This document shows positions 1-12,900 of a stretch of 64,000 nucleotides of DNA, in pieces. Origin of the DNA: Eurosta solidaginis (lineage: Eukaryota; Arthropoda; Insecta; Diptera; Tephritidae); the NCBI RefSeq assembly GCF_040869045.1, contig NW_027137024.1, positions 1 through 64,000 of the forward strand. The letters run 5' to 3'. The notes beneath the pieces were generated by a model. The model had not been told where the DNA came from, did not search any database, and saw only the letters and a list, made by a program, of their open reading frames with translations. The translations under genes and the position numbers were made by a program. Each line of letters opens with the position of its first letter. Within the stretch, counting starts at the first letter, position 1.

Positions 1-28
1 TCCGTTCTCGTGTAGCCAACATATTGCG

Positions 29-38
29 TTTTTTTTTT
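29..38. repeat. Poly-T microsatellite inside the monomer (representative copy)
   Basis: Every monomer has a T run between TTGCG and AATTTG. It is 10 long here, as short as 8 near 12763-12770, and 13 at 29949-29961. It accounts for most of the 1-3 base differences in monomer length. A few copies are interrupted, for example by G near 38285, A near 50525 and A near 16942. It could be a nucleosome-disfavouring tract or simply a slippage site, and homopolymer sequencing error may add to the variation. Confidence 0.9.
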
Positions 39-204
39 AATTTGCTTACCGGGCTAAAGGTTAGCATGTTTAAAATACGTAAGTCGTTTTGTTCATCAAA
101 TTTAAGTAGATAACTCATCAGTTGTTTGCATCAGAGCGATAATTTTTGAGATAGTTATTAAAACTGTTTAAAGGTTGTCAAACGTTGTTTCTCGTTGTAT
201 ATCC

Positions 205-222
205 TTTAACTCTAGAGTTAAA
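205..222. repeat. 18-bp perfect palindrome in AACTC-type monomers (representative)
   Basis: Bases 205-222 read tttaactctagagttaaa, which equals its own reverse complement. Most monomers have AATTC in place of AACTC, leaving one mismatched pair and only a short TCTAGA core. The C variant is shared by specific HOR positions: the unit-head monomers at 1, 13011, 28251 and 33818, and the monomers next to the GTTCCTCG marker. A protein-binding or cruciform role is possible but not shown by sequence alone. Confidence 0.85.
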
Positions 223-2223
223 TTGATAAATAACGTGTAAGAATTTGTTTAACGCATTTGTTTTGGTTACTCGACGTCTCCGTTCTCGTGTAGCCTACAT
301 ACTGCGTTTTTTTTTTAATTTGCTTACCGGGCTAAAGGTTAGCATGCTTAAAATACGTAAGTCGTTTTGTTCAACAAATTTGAGTAGATAACTCATCAGT
401 TGTTTGCATCAGAGCGTCAATTTTTGAGATAGTTATTAAAACTGTTTAAAGGTTGTCAAACGTTGTTTCTCGTTGTATATCCTTTAATTCTAGAGTTAAA
501 TTGATAAATAACGTGTAAGAATTTGTTTAACGCATTTGTTTTGGTTACTCGACGTCTCCGTTCTCGTGTAGCCTACATATTGCGTTTTTTTTTTAATTTG
601 CTTACCGGGCTAAAGGTTAGCATGTTTAAAATACGTAAGTCGTTTTGTTCATCATATTTAAGTAGATAACTCATCAGTTGTTTGCATCAGAGCGATAATT
701 TTTGAGATAGTTATTAAAACTGTTTAAAGGTTGTCAAACGTTTTTTCTCGTTGCATATCCTTTAATTCTAGAGTTAAATTGATAAATAACGTGTACGAAT
801 TTGTTTGACGCATTTGTTTTGGTTACTCGACGTCTCCGTTCTCGTGTAGCCTACATATTGCGTTTTTTTTTTTAATTTGCTTACCGGGCTAAAGGTTAGC
901 ATGTTTAAAATACGTAAGTCGTTTTGTTCATCAAATTTAAGTAGATAACTCATCAGTTGTTTGCTTCAGAGCGACAATTTTTGAGATAGCTATTAAAACT
1001 GTTTAAAGGTTGTCAAACGTTGTTTCTCGTTGTATATCCTTTAATTCTAGAGTTAAATTTATAAATAACTTGTACGAATTTGTTTAACGCATTTGTTTTG
1101 GTTACTCGACGTCTCCGTTCTCGTGTAGCCTACATATTGCGTTTTTTTTTTAATTTGCTTACCGGGCTAAAGGTTAGCATGTTTAAAATACGTAAGTCGT
1201 TTTGTTCATCATATTTAAGTAGATAACTCATCAGTTGTTTGCATCAGAGCGATAATTTTTGAGATAGTTATTAAAACTGTTTAAAGGTTGTCAAACGTTG
1301 TTTCTCGTTGTATATCCTTTAATTCTAGAGTTAAATTGATAAATAACGTGTACGAATTTGTTTAACGCATTTGTTTTGGTTACTCGACGTCTCCGTTCTC
1401 GTGTAGCCTACATATTGCGTTTTTTTTTTAATTTGCTTACCGGGCTAAAGGTTAGCATGCTTAAAATACGTAAGTCGTTTTGTTCAACAAATTTGAGTAG
1501 ATAACTCATCAGTTGTTTGCATCAGAGCAACAATTTTTGAGATAGTTATTAAAACTGTTTAAAGGTTGTCAAACGTTGTTTCTCGTTGTATATCCTTTAA
1601 TTCTAGAGTTAAATTGATAAATAACGTGTACGAATTTGTTTAACGCATTTGTTTTGGTTACTCGACGTCTCCGTTCTCGTGTAGCCTACATATTGCGTTT
1701 TTTTTTTAATTTGCTTACCGGGCTAAAGGTTAGCATGTTTAAAATACGTAAGTCGTTTTGTTCATCATATTTAAGTAGATAACTCATCAGTTGTTTGCAT
1801 CAGAGCGATAATTTTTGAGATAGTTATTAAAACTGTTTAAAGGTTGTCAAACGTTGTTTCTCGTTGTATATCTTTAATTCTAGAGTTAGATTGATAAATA
1901 ACGTGTACGAATTTGTTTAACGCATTTGTTTTGGTTACTCGACGTCTCCGTTCTCGTGTAGCCTACATATTGCGTTTTTTTTTAATTTGCTTACCGGGCT
2001 AAAGGTTAGCATGTTTAAAATACGTAAGTCGTTTTGTTCATCATATTTAAGTAGATAACTCATCAGTTGTTTGCATCAGAGCGATAATTTTTGAGATAGT
2101 TATTAAAACTGTTTAAAGGTTGTCAAACGTTGTTTCTCGTTGTATATCCTTTAATTCTAGAGCTAAATTCATAAATAACGTGTACGAATTTGTTTAACGC
2201 ATTTGTTTTGGTTACTCGACGTG

Positions 2224-3896
2224 TCCGTTCTCGTGTAGCCTACATATTGCGTTTTTTTTTTTAATTTGCTTACCGGGCTAAAGGTTAGCATGTTTAAAAT
2301 ACGTAAGTCGTTTTGTTCAACAAATTTAAGTAGATAACTCATCAGTTGTTTGCATCAGAGCGATAATTTTTGAGATAGTTATTAAAACTGTTTAAAGGTT
2401 GTCAAACGTTGTTTCTCGTTGTATATCCTTTAATTCTAGAGTTAAATTGATAAATAACGTGTTCGAATTTGTTTAACGCATTTGTTTTGGTTACTCGACG
2501 TCTCCGTTCTCGTGTAGCCTACATATTGCGTTTTTTTTTTAATTTGCTTACCGGGCTAAAGGTTAGCATGCTTAAAATACGTAAGTCGTTTTGTTTATCA
2601 TATTTAAGTAGATAACTCATCAGTTGTTTGCATCAGAGCGATAATTTTTGAGATAGTTATTAAAACTGTTTAAAGGTTGTCAAACGTTGTTTCTCGTTGT
2701 ATATCCTTTAATTCTAGAGTTAAATTGATAAATAACGTGTACGAATTTGTTTAACGCGTTTGTTTTGGTTACTCGACGTCTCCGTTCTCGTGTAGCCTAC
2801 ATATTGCGTTTTTTTTTTTAATTTGCTTACCGGGCTAAAGGTTAGCATGTTTAAAATACGTAAGTCGTTTTGTTCATCAAATTTAAGTAGATAACTCATC
2901 AGTTGTTTGCATCAGAGCGATAATTTTTGAGATAGTTATTAAAACTGTTTAAAGGTTGTCAAACGTTGTTTCTCGTTGTATATCCTTTAATTCTAGAGTT
3001 AAATTGATAAATAACGTGTTCGAATTTGTTTAACGCATTTGTTTTGGTTACTCGACGTCTCCGTTCTCGTGTAGCCTACATATTGCGTTTTTTTTTTTTA
3101 ATTTGCTTACCGGGCTAAAGGTTAGCATGCTTAAAATACGTAAGTCGTTTTGTTTATCATATTTAAGTAGATAACTCATCAGTTGTTTGCATCAGAGCGA
3201 TAATTTTTGAGATAGTTATTAAAACTGTTTAAAGGTTGTCAAACGTTGTTTCTCGTTGTATATCCTTTAATTCTAGAGTTAAATTGATAAATAACGTGTA
3301 CGAATTTGTTTAACGCGTTTGTTTTGGTTACTCGACGTCTCCGTTCTCGTGTAGCCTACATATTGCGTTTTTTTTTTTAATTTGCTTACCGGGCTAAAGG
3401 TTAGCATGTTTAAAATACGTAAGTCGTTTTGTTCAACAAATTTAAGTAGATAACTCATCAGTTGTTTGCATCAGAGCGATAATTTTTGAGATAGTTATTA
3501 AAACTGTTTAAAGGTTGTCAAACGTTGTTTCTCGTTGTATATCCTTTAATTCTAGAGTTAAATTGATAAATAACGTGTTCGAATTTGTTTAACGCATTTG
3601 TTTTGGTTACTCGACGTCTCCGTTCTCGTGTAGCCTACATATTGCGTTTTTTTTTTAATTTGCTTACCGGGCTAAAGGTTAGCATGCTTAAAATACGTAA
3701 GTCGTTTTGTTTATCATATTTAAGTAGATAACTCATCAGTTGTTTGCATCAGAGCGATAATTTTTGAGATAGTTATTAAAACTATTTAAAGGTTGTCAAA
3801 CGTTGTTTCTCGTTGTATATCCTTTAATTCTAGAGTTAAATTGATAAATAACGTGTACGAATTTGTTTATCGCGTTTGTTTTGGTTACTAGACGTC
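2224..3896. repeat. Dimeric sub-repeat block, three ~556-bp dimers (unit A)
   Basis: Two monomer types alternate three times. The first has CATGTTT, ATCAAA or AACAAA, and GTGTTCG. The second has CATGCTT, TTTATCATA, GTGTACG and an AACGCG (or ATCGCG) end. Monomers start at 2224, 2503, 2781, 3060, 3340 and 3619. The block opens with GTGTCCG and closes with TACTAGACG. This is a short-period higher-order repeat inside the long one, which indicates local dimer amplification before the A/B duplication. Confidence 0.87.
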
Positions 3897-5009
3897 TCCG
3901 TTCTCGTGTAGCCTACATATTGCGTTTTTTTTTTTTAATTTGCTTACCGGGCTAAAGGTTAGCATGTTTAAAATACGTAAGTCGTTTTGTTCAACAAATT
4001 TAAGTAGATAACTCATCAGTTGTTTGCATCAGAGCGATAATTTTTGAGATAGTTATTAAAACTGTTTAAAGGTTGTCAAACGTTCTTTCTCGTTGTATAT
4101 CCTTTAATTCTAGAGTTAAATTGATAAATAACGTGTACGAATTTGTTTAACGTATTTGTTTTGGTTACTCGACGTCTCCGTTCTCGTGTAGCCTACATAT
4201 TGCGTTTTTTTTTTAATTTGCTTACCGGGCTAAAGGTTAGCATGTTTAAAATACGTAAGTCGTTTTGTTCTTCAAATTTAAGTAGATAACTCATCAGTTG
4301 TTTGCATCAGAGCGATAATTTTTGAGATAGTTATTAAAACTGTTTAAAGGTTGTCAAACGTTGTTTCTCGTTGTATATCCTTTAATTCTAGAGTTAAATT
4401 GATAAATAACGTGTACGAATTTGTTTAACGCATTTGTTTTGGTTACTCGACGTCTCCGTTCTCGTGTAGCCTACATATTGCGTTTTTTTTTTAATTTGCT
4501 TACCGGGCTAAAGGTTAGCATGTTTAAAATACGTAAGTCGTTTTGTTCATCAAATTTAAGTAGATAACTCATCAGTTGTTTGCATCAGAGCGATAATTTT
4601 TGAGATAGTTATTAAAACTGTTTTAAGGTTGTCAAACGTTGTTTCTCGTTGTATATCCTTTAATTCTAGAGTTAAATTGATAAATAACGTGTACGAATTT
4701 GTTTAACGCATTTGTTTTGGTTACTCGACGTCTCCGTTCTCGTGTAGCCTACATATTGCGTTTTTTTTTTAATTTGCTTACCGGGCTAAAGGTTAGCATG
4801 TTTAAAAACGTAAGTCGTTTTGTTCAACAAATTTAAGTAGATAACTCATCAGTTGTTTGCATCAGAACGACAATTTTTGAGATAGTTATTAAAACTGTTT
4901 AAAGGTTGTCAAACGTTGTTCCTCGTTGTATATCCTTTAATTCTAGAGTTAAATTGATAAATAACGTGTACGAATTTGTTTAACGCATTTGTTTTGGTTA
5001 CTCGACGTC

Positions 5010-5225
5010 TCCGTTCTCGTGTAGCCTACATATTGCGTTTTTTTTTTTAATTTGCTTACCGGGCTAAAGGTTAGCATGTTTAAAATACGTAAGTCGTTTT
5101 GTTCATCAAATTTAAGTAGATAACTCATCAGTTGTTTCTCGTTGTATATCCTTTAATTCTAGAGTTAAATTGATAAATAACGTGTACGAATTTGTTTAAC
5201 GCATTTGTTTTGGTTACTCGACGTC
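5010..5225. repeat. Monomer with 63-bp internal deletion (unit A)
   Basis: The monomer is 216 bp. Sequence passes directly from CAGTTGTTT to CTCGTTG. In full monomers GTTGTTT occurs twice, 63 bp apart (121-127 and 184-190 in the first copy), so the lost stretch is exactly one GTTGTTT plus the DNA between. Slippage or microhomology-mediated deletion across the 7-bp direct repeat explains it. Confidence 0.93.
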
Positions 5226-8200
5226 TCCGTTCTCGTGTAGCCTACATATTGCGTTTTTTTTTTTAATTTGCTTACCGGGCTAAAGGTTAGCATGTTTAAA
5301 ATACGTAAGTCGTTTTGTTCATCAAATTTAAGTAGATAACTCATCAGTTGTTTGCATCAGAGCGACAATTTTTGAGATAGTTATTAAAACTGTTTAAAGG
5401 TTGTCAAACGTTGTTTCTCGTTGTATATCCTTTAATTCTAGAGTTAAATTGATAAATAACGTGTACGAATTTGTTTAACGCATTTGTTTTGGTTACTCAA
5501 CGTCTCCGTTCTCGTGTAGCCTACATATTGCGTTTTTTTTTTAATTTGCTTACCGGGCTAAAGGTTAGCATGTTTAAAATACGTAAGTCGTTTTGTTCAA
5601 CAAATTTGAGTAGATAACTCATCAGTTGTTTGCATCAGAGCAACAATTTTTGAGATAGTTATTAAAACTGTTTAAAGGTTGTCAAACGTTGTTTCTCGTT
5701 GTATATCCTTTAATTCTAGAGTTAAATTGATAAATAACGTGTACGAATTTGTTTAACGCATTTGTTTTGGTTACTCGACGTCTCCGTTCTCGTGTAGCCT
5801 ACATATTGCGTTTTTTTTTTAATTTGCTTACCGGGCTAAAGGTTAGCATGTTTAAAATACGTAAGTCGTTTTGTTCATCATATTTAAGTAGATAACTCAT
5901 CAGTTGTTTGCATCAGAGCGATAATTTTTGAGATAGTTATTAAAACTGTTTAAAGGTTGTCAAACGTTGTTTCTCGTTGTATATCTTTAATTCTAGAGTT
6001 AAATTGATAAATAACGTGTACGAATTTGTTTAACGCATTTGTTTTGGTTACTCGACGTCTCCGTTCTCGTGTAGCCTACATATTGCGTTTTTTTTTTAAT
6101 TTGCTTACCGGGCTAAAGGTTAGCATGTTTAAAATACGTAAGTCGTTTTGTTCATCAAATTTAAGTAGATAACTCATCAGTTGTTTGCATCAGAGCGATA
6201 ATTTTTGAGATAGATATTAAAACTGTTTAAAGGTTGTCAAACGTTGTTTCTCGTTGTATATCCTTTAACTCTAGAGTTAAATTGATAAATAACGTGTAAG
6301 AATTTGTTAAACGCATTTGTTTTGGTTACTCGACGTCTCCGTTCTCGTGTAGCCTATATATTGCGTTTTTTTTTTTAATTTGCTTACCGGGCTAAGGGTT
6401 AGCATGCTTAAAATACGTAAGTCGTTTTGTTCATCATATTTAAGTAGATAACTCATCAGTTGTTTGCATCAGAGCGATAATTTTTGAGATAGTTATTAAA
6501 ACTGTTTAAAGGTTGTCAAACGTTGTTTCTCGTTGTATATCCTTTAACTCTAGAGTTAAATTGATAAATAACGTGTACGAATTTGTTTAACGCATTTGTT
6601 TTGGTTCCTCGACGTCTCCGTTCTCGTGTAGCCTACATATTGCGTTTTTTTTTTTAATTTGCTTACCGGGCTAAAGGTTAGCATGCTTAAAATACGTAAG
6701 TCGTTTTGTTCAACAAATTTGAGTAGATAACTCATCAGTTGTTTGCATCAGAGCGACAATTTTTGAGATAGTTATTAAAACTGTTTAAAGGTTGTCAAAC
6801 GTTGTTTCTCGTTGTATATCCTTTAATTCTAGAGTTAAATTGATAAATAACGTGTACGAATTTGTTTAACGCATTTGTTTTGGTTACTCGACGTCTCCGT
6901 TCTCGTGTAGCCTACATATTGCGTTTTTTTTTAATTTGCTTACCGGGCTAAAGGTTAGCATGTTTAAAATACGTAAGTCGTTTTGTTCATCAAATTTAAG
7001 AAGATAACTCATCAGTTGTTTGCATCAGAGCGACAATTTTTGAGATAGTTATTAAAACTGTTTAAAGGTTGTCAAACGTTGTTTCTCGTTGTATATCCTT
7101 TAATTCTAGAGTTAAATTGATAAATAACGTGTACGAACTTGTTTAACGCATTTGTTTTGGTTACTCGACGTCTCCGTTCTCGTGTAGCCTACATATTGCG
7201 TTTTTTTTTTAATTTGCTTACCGGGCTAAAGGTTAGCATGCTTAAAATACGTAAGTCGTTTTGTTCAACAAATTTGAGTAGATAACTCATCAGTTGTTTG
7301 CATCAGAGCAACAATTTTTGAGATAGTTATTAAAACTGTTTAAAGGTTGTCAAACGTTGTTTCTCGTTGTATATCCTTTAATTCTAGAGTTAGATTGATA
7401 AATAACGTGTACGAATTTGTTTAACGCATTTGTTTTGGTTACTCGACGTCTCCGTTCTCGTGTAGCCTACATATTGCGTTTTTTTTTAATTTGCTTACCG
7501 GGCTAAAGGTTAGCATGTTTAAAATACGCAAGTCGTTTTGTTCATCATATTTAAGTAGATAACTCATCAGTTGTTTGCATCAGAGCGATAATTTTTGAGA
7601 TAGTTATTAAAACTGTTTAAAGGTTGTCAAACGTTGTTTCTCGTTGTATATCCTTTAATTCTAGAGTTAAATTGATAAATAACGTGTACGAATTTGTTTA
7701 ACGCATTTGTTTTGGTTACTCGACGTCTCCGTTCTCGTGTAGCCTACATATTGCGTTTTTTTTTTTAATTTGCTTACCGGGCTAAAGGTTAGCATGTTTA
7801 AAATACGTAAGTCGTTTTGTTCATCATATTTAAGTAGATAACTCATCAGTTGTTTGCATCAGAGCGATAATTTTTGAGATAGTTATTAAAACTGTTTAAA
7901 GGTTGTCAAACGTTGTTTCTCGTTGTATATCCTTTAATTCTAGAGTTAAATTGATAAATAACGTGTAAGAATTTGTTTAACGCATTTGTTTTGGTTACTC
8001 GACGTCTCCGTTCTCGTGTAGCCTACATATTGCGTTTTTTTTTTTATTTGCTTACCGGGCTAAAGGTTAGCATGTTTAAAATACGTAAGTCGTTTTGTTC
8101 AACAAATTTAAGTAGATAACTCATCAGTTGTTTGCATCAGAGCGATAATTTTTGAGATAGTTATTAAAACTGTTTAAAGGTTGTCAAACGTTGTTTCTCG

Positions 8201-9676
8201 TTGTGTATCCTTTAATTCTAGAGTTAAATTGATAAATAACGTGTACGAATTTGTTTAACGCATTTGTTTTGGTTACTCGACGTCTCCGTTCTCGTGTAGC
8301 CTACATATTGCGTTTTTTTTTTAATTTGCTTACCGGGCTAAAGGTTAGCATGTTTAAAATACGTAAGTCGTTTTGTTCATCATATTTAAGTAGATAACTC
8401 ATCAGTTGTTTGCATCAGAGCGATAATTTTTGAGATAGTTATTAAAACTGTTTAAAGGTTGTCAAACGTTGTTTCTCGTTGCATATCCTTTAATTCTAGA
8501 GTTAAATTGATAAATAACGTGTACGAATTTGTTTGACGCATTTGTTTTGGTTACTCGACGTCTCCGTTCTCGTGTAGCCTACATATTGCGTTTTTTTTTT
8601 TAATTTGCTTACCGGGCTAAAGGTTAGCATGTTTAAAATACGTAAGTCGTTTTGTTCATCAAATTTAAGTAGATAACTCATCAGTTGTTTGCTTCAGAGC
8701 GACAATTTTTGAGATAGCTATTAAAACTGTTTAAAGGTTGTCAAACGTTGTTTCTCGTTGTATATCCTTTAATTCTAGAGTTAAATTGATAAATAACTTG
8801 TACGAATTTGTTTAACGCATTTGTTTTGGTTACTCGACGTCTCCGTTCTCGTGTAGCCTACATATTGCGTTTTTTTTTTAATTTGCTTACCGGGCTAAAG
8901 GTTAGCATGTTTAAAATACGTAAGTCGTTTTGTTCATCATATTTAAGTAGATAACTCATCAGTTGTTTGCATCAGAGCGATAATTTTTGAGATAGTTATT
9001 AAAACTGTTTAAAGGTTGTCAAACGTTGTTTCTCGTTGTATATCCTTTAATTCTAGAGTTAAATTGATAAATAACGTGTACGAATTTGTTTAACGCATTT
9101 GTTTTGGTTACTCGACGTCTCCGTTCTCGTGTAGCCTACATATTGCGTTTTTTTTTTTAATTTGCTTACCGGGCTAAAGGTTAGCATGTTTAAAATACGT
9201 AAGTCGTTTTGTTCATCAAATTTAAGTAGATAACTCATCAGTTGTTTGCATCAGAGCGACAATTTTTGAGATAGTTATTAAAACTGTTTAAAGGTTGTCA
9301 AACGTTGTTTCTCGTTGTATATCCTTTAATTCTAGAGTTAAATTGATAAATAACGTGTACGAATTTGTTTAACGCATTTGTTTTGGTTACTCAACGTCTC
9401 CGTTCTCGTGTAGCCTACATATTGCGTTTTTTTTTTAATTTGCTTACCGGGCTAAAGGTTAGCATGCTTAAAATACGTAAGCCGTTTTGTTCAACAAATT
9501 TGAGTAGATAACTCATCAGTTGTTTGCATCAGAGCAACAATTTTTGAGATAGTTATTAAAACTGTTTAAAGGTTGTCAAACGTTGTTTCTCGTTGTATAT
9601 CCTTTAATTCTAGAGTTAAATTGATAAATAACGTGTACGAATTTGTTTAACGCATTTGTTTTGGTTACTCGACGTC

Positions 9677-9954
9677 TCCGTTCTCGTGTAGCCTACATAT
9701 TGCGTTTTTTTTTAAATTTGCTTACCGGGCTAAAGGTTAGCATGTTCAAAATACGTAAGTCGTTTTGTTCATCATATTTAAGTAGATAACTCATCAGTTG
9801 TTTGCATCAGAGCGATAATTTTTGAGATAGTTATTAAAACTGTTTAAAGGTTGTCAAACGTTGTTTCTCGTTGTATATCCTTTAACTCTAGAGTTAAATT
9901 GATAAATAACGTGTAAGAATTTGTTAAACGCATTTGTTTTGGTTACTCGACGTC
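9677..9954. repeat. Hybrid monomer marking an exchange junction (unit A)
   Basis: The left part (TTTAAATTTG, CATGTTC, ATCATA) resembles the monomer that follows GAGCAACAA monomers elsewhere. The right part (AACTC, GTGTAAG, TTAAACGC) is that of the next monomer in the series. In the parallel series these are two separate monomers (about 5784-6340), so this copy has fused two neighbours and lost one monomer length. The matching hybrid in unit B is at 23803-24080. Confidence 0.7.
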
Positions 9955-12900
9955 TCCGTTCTCGTGTAGCCTACATATTGCGTTTTTTTTTTTAATTTGC
10001 TTACCGGGCTAAAGGTTAGCATGCTTAAAATACGTAAGTCGTTTTGTTCATCATATTTAAGTAGATAACTCATCAGTTGTTTGCATCAGAGCGATAATTT
10101 TTGAGATAGTTATTAAAACTGTTTAAAGGTTGTCAAACGTTGTTTCTCGTTGTATATCCTTTAACTCTAGAGTTAAATTGATAAATAACGTGTACGAATT
10201 TGTTTAACGCATTTGTTTTGGTTCCTCGACGTCTCCGTTCTCGTGTAGCCTACATATTGCGTTTTTTTTTTTAATTTGCTTACCGGGCTAAAGGTTAGCA
10301 TGCTTAAAATACGTAAGTCGTTTTGTTCAACAAATTTGAGTAGATAACTCATCAGTTGTTTGCATCAGAGCGACAATTTTTGAGATAGTTATTAAAACTG
10401 TTTAAAGGTTGTCAAACCTTGTTTCTCGTTGTATATCCTTTAATTCTAAAGTTAAATTGATAAATAACGTGTACGAATTTGTTTAACGCATTTGTTTTGG
10501 TTACTCGACGTCTCCGTTCTCGTGTAGCCTACATATTGCGTTTTTTTTTTAATTTGCTTACCGGGCTAAAGGTTAGCATGTTTAAAATACGTAAGTCGTT
10601 TTGTTCATCAAATTTAAGAAGATAACTCATCAGTTGTTTGCATCAGAGCGACAATTTTTGAGATAGTTATTAAAACTGTTTAAAGGTTGTCAAACGTTGT
10701 TTCTCGTTGTATATCCTTTAATTCTAGAGTTAAATTGATAAATAACGTGTACGAATTTGTTTAACGCATTTGTTTTGGTTACTCGACGTCTCCGTTCTCG
10801 TGTAGCCTACATATTGCGTTTTTTTTTAACTTGCTTACCGGGCTAAAGGTTAGCATGCTTAAAATACGTAAGTCGTTTTGTTCAACAAATTTGAGTAGAT
10901 AACTCATCAGTTGTTTGCATCAGAGCAACAATTTTTGAGATAGTTATTAAAACTGTTTAAAGGTTGTCAAACGTTGTTTCTCGTTGTATATCCTTTAATT
11001 CTAGAGTTAAATTGATAAATAACGTGTACGAATTTGTTTAACGCATTTGTTTTGGTTACTCGACGTCTCCGTTCTCGTGTAGCCTACATATTGCGTTTTT
11101 TTTTTAATTTGCTTACCGGGCTAAAGGTTAGCATGTTTAAAATACGCAAGTCGTTTTGTTCATCATATTTAAGTAGATAACTCATCAGTTGTTTGCATCA
11201 GAGCGATAATTTTTGAGATAGTTATTAAAACTGTTTAAAGGTTGTCAAACGTTGTTTCTCGTTGTATATCCTTTAATTCTAGAGTTAAATTGATAAATAA
11301 CGTGTACGAATTTGTTTAACGCATTTGTTTTGGTTACTCGACGTCTCCGTTCTCGTGTAGCCTACATATTGCGTTTTTTTTTTAATTTGCTTACCGGGCT
11401 AAAGGTTAGCATGTTTAAAATACGTAAGTCGTTTTGTTCATCATATTTAAGTAGATAACTCATCAGTTGTTTGCATCAGAGCGATAATTTTTGAGATAGT
11501 TATTAAAACTGTTTAAAGGTTGTCAAACGTTGTTTCTCGTTGTATATCCTTTAATTCTAGAGTTAAATTGATAAATAACGTGTAAGAATTTGTTTAACGC
11601 ATTTGTTTTGGTTACTCGACGTCTCCGTTCTCGTGTAGCCTACATATTGCGTTTTTTTTTAATTTGCTTACCGGGCTAAAGGTTAGCATGTTTAAAATAC
11701 GTAAGTCGTTTTGTTCAACAAATTTAAGTAGATAACTCATCAGTTGTTTGCATCAGAGCGATAATTTTTGAGATAGTTATTAAAACTGTTTAAAGGTTGT
11801 CAAACGTTGTTTCTCGTTGTATATCCTTTAATTCTAGAGTTAAATTGATAAATAACGTGTACGAATTTGTTTAACGCATTTGTTTTGGTTACTCGACGTC
11901 TCCGTTCTCGTGTAGCCTACATATTGCGTTTTTTTTTTAATTTGCTTACCGGGCTAAAGGTTAGCATGTTTAAAATACGTAAGTCGTTTTGTTCATCATA
12001 TTTAAGTAGATAACTCATCAGTTGTTTGCATCAGAGCGATAATTTTTGAGATAGTTATTAAAACTGTTTAAAGGTTGTCAAACGTTGTTTCTCGTTGTAT
12101 ATCCTTTAATTCTAGAGTTAGATTGATAAATAACGTTTACGAATTTGTTTAACGCATTTGTTTTGGTTACTCGACGTCTCCGTTCTCGTGTAGCCTACAT
12201 ATTGCGTTTTTTTTTTAATTTGATTACCGGGCTAAAGGTTAGCATGTTTAAAATACGTAAGTCGTTTTGTTCATCAAATTTAAGTAGATAACTCATCAGT
12301 TGTTTGCATCAGAGCGATAATTTTTGAGATAGTTATTAAAACTGTTTAAAGGTTGTCAAACGTTGTTTCTCGTTGTATATCCTTTAATTCTAGAGTTAAA
12401 TTGATAAATAACGTGTACGAATTTGTTTAACGCATTTGTTTTGGTTACTCGACGTCTCCGTTCTCGTGTAGCCTACATATTGCGTTTTTTTTTTAATTTG
12501 CTTACCGGGCTAAAGGTTAGCATGTTTAAAATACGTAAGTCGTTTTGTTCATCAAATTTAAGTAGATAACTCATCAGTTGTTTGCATCAGAGCGATAATT
12601 TTTGAGATAGTTATTAAAACTGTTTTAAGGTTGTCAAACGTTGTTTCTCGTTGTATATCCTTTAATTCTAGAGTTAAATTGATAAATAACGTGTACGAAT
12701 TTGTTTAACGCATTTGTTTTGGTTACTCGACGTCTCCGTTCTCGTGTAGCCTACATATTGCGTTTTTTTTAATTTGCTTACCGGGCTAAAGGTTAGCATG
12801 TTTAAAATACGTAAGTCGTTTTGTTCAACAAATTTAAGTAGATAACTCATCAGTTGTTTGCATCAGAGCGACAGTTTTTGAGATAGTTATTAAAACTGTT

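Larger units (their letters stand above)
1..278. repeat. Reference satellite monomer (first copy) with internal landmarks
   Basis: This copy defines the phase used here. Landmarks in order: TCCGTTCTCG at 1; a poly-T run at 29-38; CTTACCGGGC at about 46; CATG at 65-68 (TTT or CTT follows in different types); the variable ATCAAA/ATCATA/AACAAA site near 94-99; direct repeats CATCAG at 116-121 and 129-134; direct repeats GTTGTTT at 121-127 and 184-190; TCTAGA at 211-216; the inverted pair GTTAAA (217-222) and TTTAAC (248-253); and CTCGACGTC closing the monomer. This copy is the AACTC/GTGTAAG type and carries GTAGCCAAC where nearly all others have GTAGCCTAC. Consensus GC is about 32% (89 of 277 by hand count). 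Confidence 0.95.
1392..10233. repeat. Large segmental duplication, left copy (~8.8 kb)
   Basis: Rare markers recur at a constant offset of about 14,125 bp in 15517-24359: AAAAACG at 4801 and 18925, the 63-bp deletion at 5131 and 19255, TATCTTT at 1871/15996 and 5984/20108, GTGTCCG at 2221/16346. Differences seen by eye are scattered single bases, for example TTCTTCAAA at about 4269 here against TTCATCAAA there, and TTCCTCGTTG at about 4919 against TTTCTCGTTG. Identity is therefore well above 99%, though not computed. Confidence 0.88.

Noticed and set aside
116..134. CATCAG direct repeat flanking GTTGTTTG as a target-site duplication
   Set aside because: The spacing is only 7 bp and it is present in nearly every monomer, so it is part of the monomer and not the trace of an insertion.
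1..278. CENP-B box in the monomer
   Set aside because: No stretch on either strand fits NTTCGNNNNANNCGGGN; the only GGG (in CTTACCGGGC) lacks the TTCG half at the right distance.
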